A DNA stretch of 7,184 bases from positions 1-7,184 of the forward strand of contig DAIESZ010000259.1 of the NCBI GenBank assembly GCA_027346035.1. The letters run 5' to 3'. Each line of letters starts with the position of its first letter. Position 1 is the first letter of the stretch. The stretch comes from Propionibacteriaceae bacterium. Its GTDB lineage: Bacteria > Actinomycetota > Actinomycetes > Propionibacteriales > Propionibacteriaceae. Made by a program: the position numbers and the translations under genes. Of this stretch, positions 6,068 to 7,184 are shown piece after piece. The notes under the pieces are model-generated. The model was not told where the DNA came from. It worked only from the letters and a program-made list of their open reading frames with translations, and made no database searches.

Positions 6068-6072
6068 CCCTC
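6068..6072 (-). promoter_or_regulatory. Ribosome binding site of ubiA
   Basis: On the minus strand GAGGG precedes the GTG start of ubiA by 7 nt. A second purine-rich run, GGGAGG, sits further upstream at about 6088-6083, too distant to serve this start. No separate promoter is evident in the 42-nt gap after ychF, so ubiA is probably read from the ychF transcript. Confidence 0.45.
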
Positions 6073-6102
6073 ATCCTCGCACGCCTCCCACGGCGTCCCG
6101 GC

Positions 6103-7176
6103 TCAGACATTGAACCGGAACTCGACCACGTCGCCGTCCTGCATGACGTAGTCCTTGCCCTCGAGCCGCACCTTGCCCGCGGCGCGGGCGGCGACCATCG
6201 AACCGGCGGCGATGAGGTCGTCGTAGCCGACGATCTCGGCCTTGATGAACCCCTTCTGGAAATCGGTGTGGATGACCCCGGCCGCCTGCGGGGCGGTCCA
6301 GCCACGGTGGATCGTCCAGGCGCGGGACTCCTTGGGTCCGGCGGTGAGATAGGTCTGCAGCCCGAGGGTGTCGAACCCGACCCGGGCGAGCACGTCGAGG
6401 CCGGGCTCGTCGATGCCCATATCGGCGAGGAATTCGGCGGCGTCATCGGGCTCCATCTCGGCCAGCTCCGATTCGATCTTCGCGTCGAGAAAGATCGCCT
6501 CCGCCGGGGCGACGAGGGCCCGCATGCGGGCCTTCAGCTCCTCGTCGGTCAGCTCGTCGGAGTCCATGTTGAACACGTAGAGGAACGGCTTGGCGCTCAG
6601 CAGGAAGAGGTCGCGCAACGGCTCGGGGTCGAGTCCGGCGGCGAAGATCCCGGTGCCCGCCGACAGCGTGTCGTAGGCCTGCTTGTAGGCCTCGAAGCGG
6701 GGCTGGGCCTCCTTGCGGATCCGCGCCTCCTTCTCGACGCGCGGCAGCGCCTTCTCGAGGGTCTGCAGGTCGGCGAGGATCAGCTCGGTGCTGATCGTCT
6801 CGAGGTCGGAGGCCGGGTTGACGTCTCCGTCGACGTGGGTGACGTCGGGGTCGCGGAACACCCGGGTGACCTGGCAGATCGCGTCGGCTTCGCGGATGTT
6901 GGCGAGGAACGCGTTGCCCATGCCCTCGCCCGTGCTGGCGCCCTTGACGATGCCGGCGATGTCGACGAAGCTCACCGTCGCGGGCACGATCTGGGCCGAG
7001 TGGAACAGCTCGGAAAGCCTTGCCAGCCGCGAGTCCGGGACGCCGACGACGCCGACATTGGGCTCGATCGTGGCGAACGGGTAGTTCGCGGCGAGCACGT
7101 TGTTGCGGGTGAGCGCATTGAAGAGGGTGGACTTGCCCGCGTTGGGGAGCCCGACGATGCCGATGGTGAGTGCCAC
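6103..7176 (-). CDS. ychF: Ribosome-associated ATPase YchF (OLA1/Obg family)
   Basis: A 357-residue P-loop NTPase, near the usual 360-365 of bacterial YchF and complete at both ends. The P-loop is GLPNAGKST (9-17), switch I lies around YPFATIEPNVG (32-42), and switch II is DIAGIVKGASTGEGMGN (72-88). A charged coiled-coil insertion spans roughly 125-170. The G4-like motif reads NMDS (203-206), where the family normally has NxxE, which underlies its preference for ATP over GTP. The TGS domain occupies about 275-357, ending in QDGDVVEFRFNV. Family members bind ribosomes, hydrolyse ATP and dampen the oxidative-stress response; they act in the cytoplasm. The start is GTG 7176; only 8 nt of upstream sequence are present, so its promoter and binding site lie outside the window. 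It is the first visible gene of a probable two-gene unit with ubiA, with no evident functional link. Confidence 0.96.
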   Translation of the reverse strand: MALTIGIVGLPNAGKSTLFNALTRNNVLAANYPFATIEPNVGVVGVPDSRLARLSELFHSAQIVPATVSFVDIAGIVKGASTGEGMGNAFLANIREADAICQVTRVFRDPDVTHVDGDVNPASDLETISTELILADLQTLEKALPRVEKEARIRKEAQPRFEAYKQAYDTLSAGTGIFAAGLDPEPLRDLFLLSAKPFLYVFNMDSDELTDEELKARMRALVAPAEAIFLDAKIESELAEMEPDDAAEFLADMGIDEPGLDVLARVGFDTLGLQTYLTAGPKESRAWTIHRGWTAPQAAGVIHTDFQKGFIKAEIVGYDDLIAAGSMVAARAAGKVRLEGKDYVMQDGDVVEFRFNV

Positions 7177-7184
7177 GTCGGGCA

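Noticed and set aside
1..7184. Mobile element, CRISPR array, tRNA, rRNA or phage genes
   Set aside because: No transposase or integrase sequence, no periodic repeats, no tRNA cloverleaf and no rRNA-like segment was seen. The clear genes are metabolic or housekeeping.

Overview
The window is GC-rich DNA from an actinobacterium. The evidence is the GC-loaded third codon positions, GTG at all seven predicted starts, DprE1/DprE2/UbiA proteins close to the mycobacterial decaprenylphosphoryl-arabinose enzymes, and an actinobacterial-type YchF. Two starts look leaderless (a TANNNT -10 box 6-7 nt before a GTG). An Acidimicrobiia-like or other non-mycolate lineage would fit, but that is inference and the sequence alone does not decide it.

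Layout. Positions 1-85 hold no gene I can support, only a small GC-rich hairpin. Positions 86-259 encode a 57-residue remnant resembling the N-terminal part of a PIN-domain protein, cut off before the rest of the fold. Four plus-strand genes follow: an MFS transporter (269-1633); a membrane-anchored phosphodiester-glycosidase-family protein (1735-2946) with its own extended -10 promoter flanked by a perfect 10-bp inverted repeat; dprE1 (2996-4366), with a promoter just upstream; and dprE2 (4363-5124), which overlaps dprE1 by four bases. A compact hairpin (5155-5180) fills the gap between converging genes. On the minus strand are ubiA (decaprenyl-phosphate phosphoribosyltransferase, 6060-5182) and upstream of it ychF (7176-6103), 42 nt apart. 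No stretch over 300 bases lacks a gene.

How the genes work together. UbiA joins 5-phosphoribose from PRPP to decaprenyl phosphate. After removal of the 5-phosphate, DprE1 (FAD) oxidises the ribose 2'-OH and DprE2 (NADH) reduces the keto intermediate to the arabinose epimer. The product, decaprenylphosphoryl-arabinose, is the known donor of arabinofuranose for actinobacterial wall polymers. Three of the four steps therefore meet here; the phosphatase is not in the window. The extracytoplasmic glycosidase-family protein directly upstream may act on a surface sugar phosphodiester, but that link is contextual only. YchF is a housekeeping ribosome-associated ATPase. I found no phage, transposon, CRISPR array or RNA gene.

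The points most worth a second look are the operator-like inverted repeat around the glycosidase promoter, the altered DGGG signature of that protein, the Ala in DprE1 where mycobacteria carry the benzothiazinone-reactive Cys, the decayed PIN gene, and the Ser at the NxxE position of YchF.
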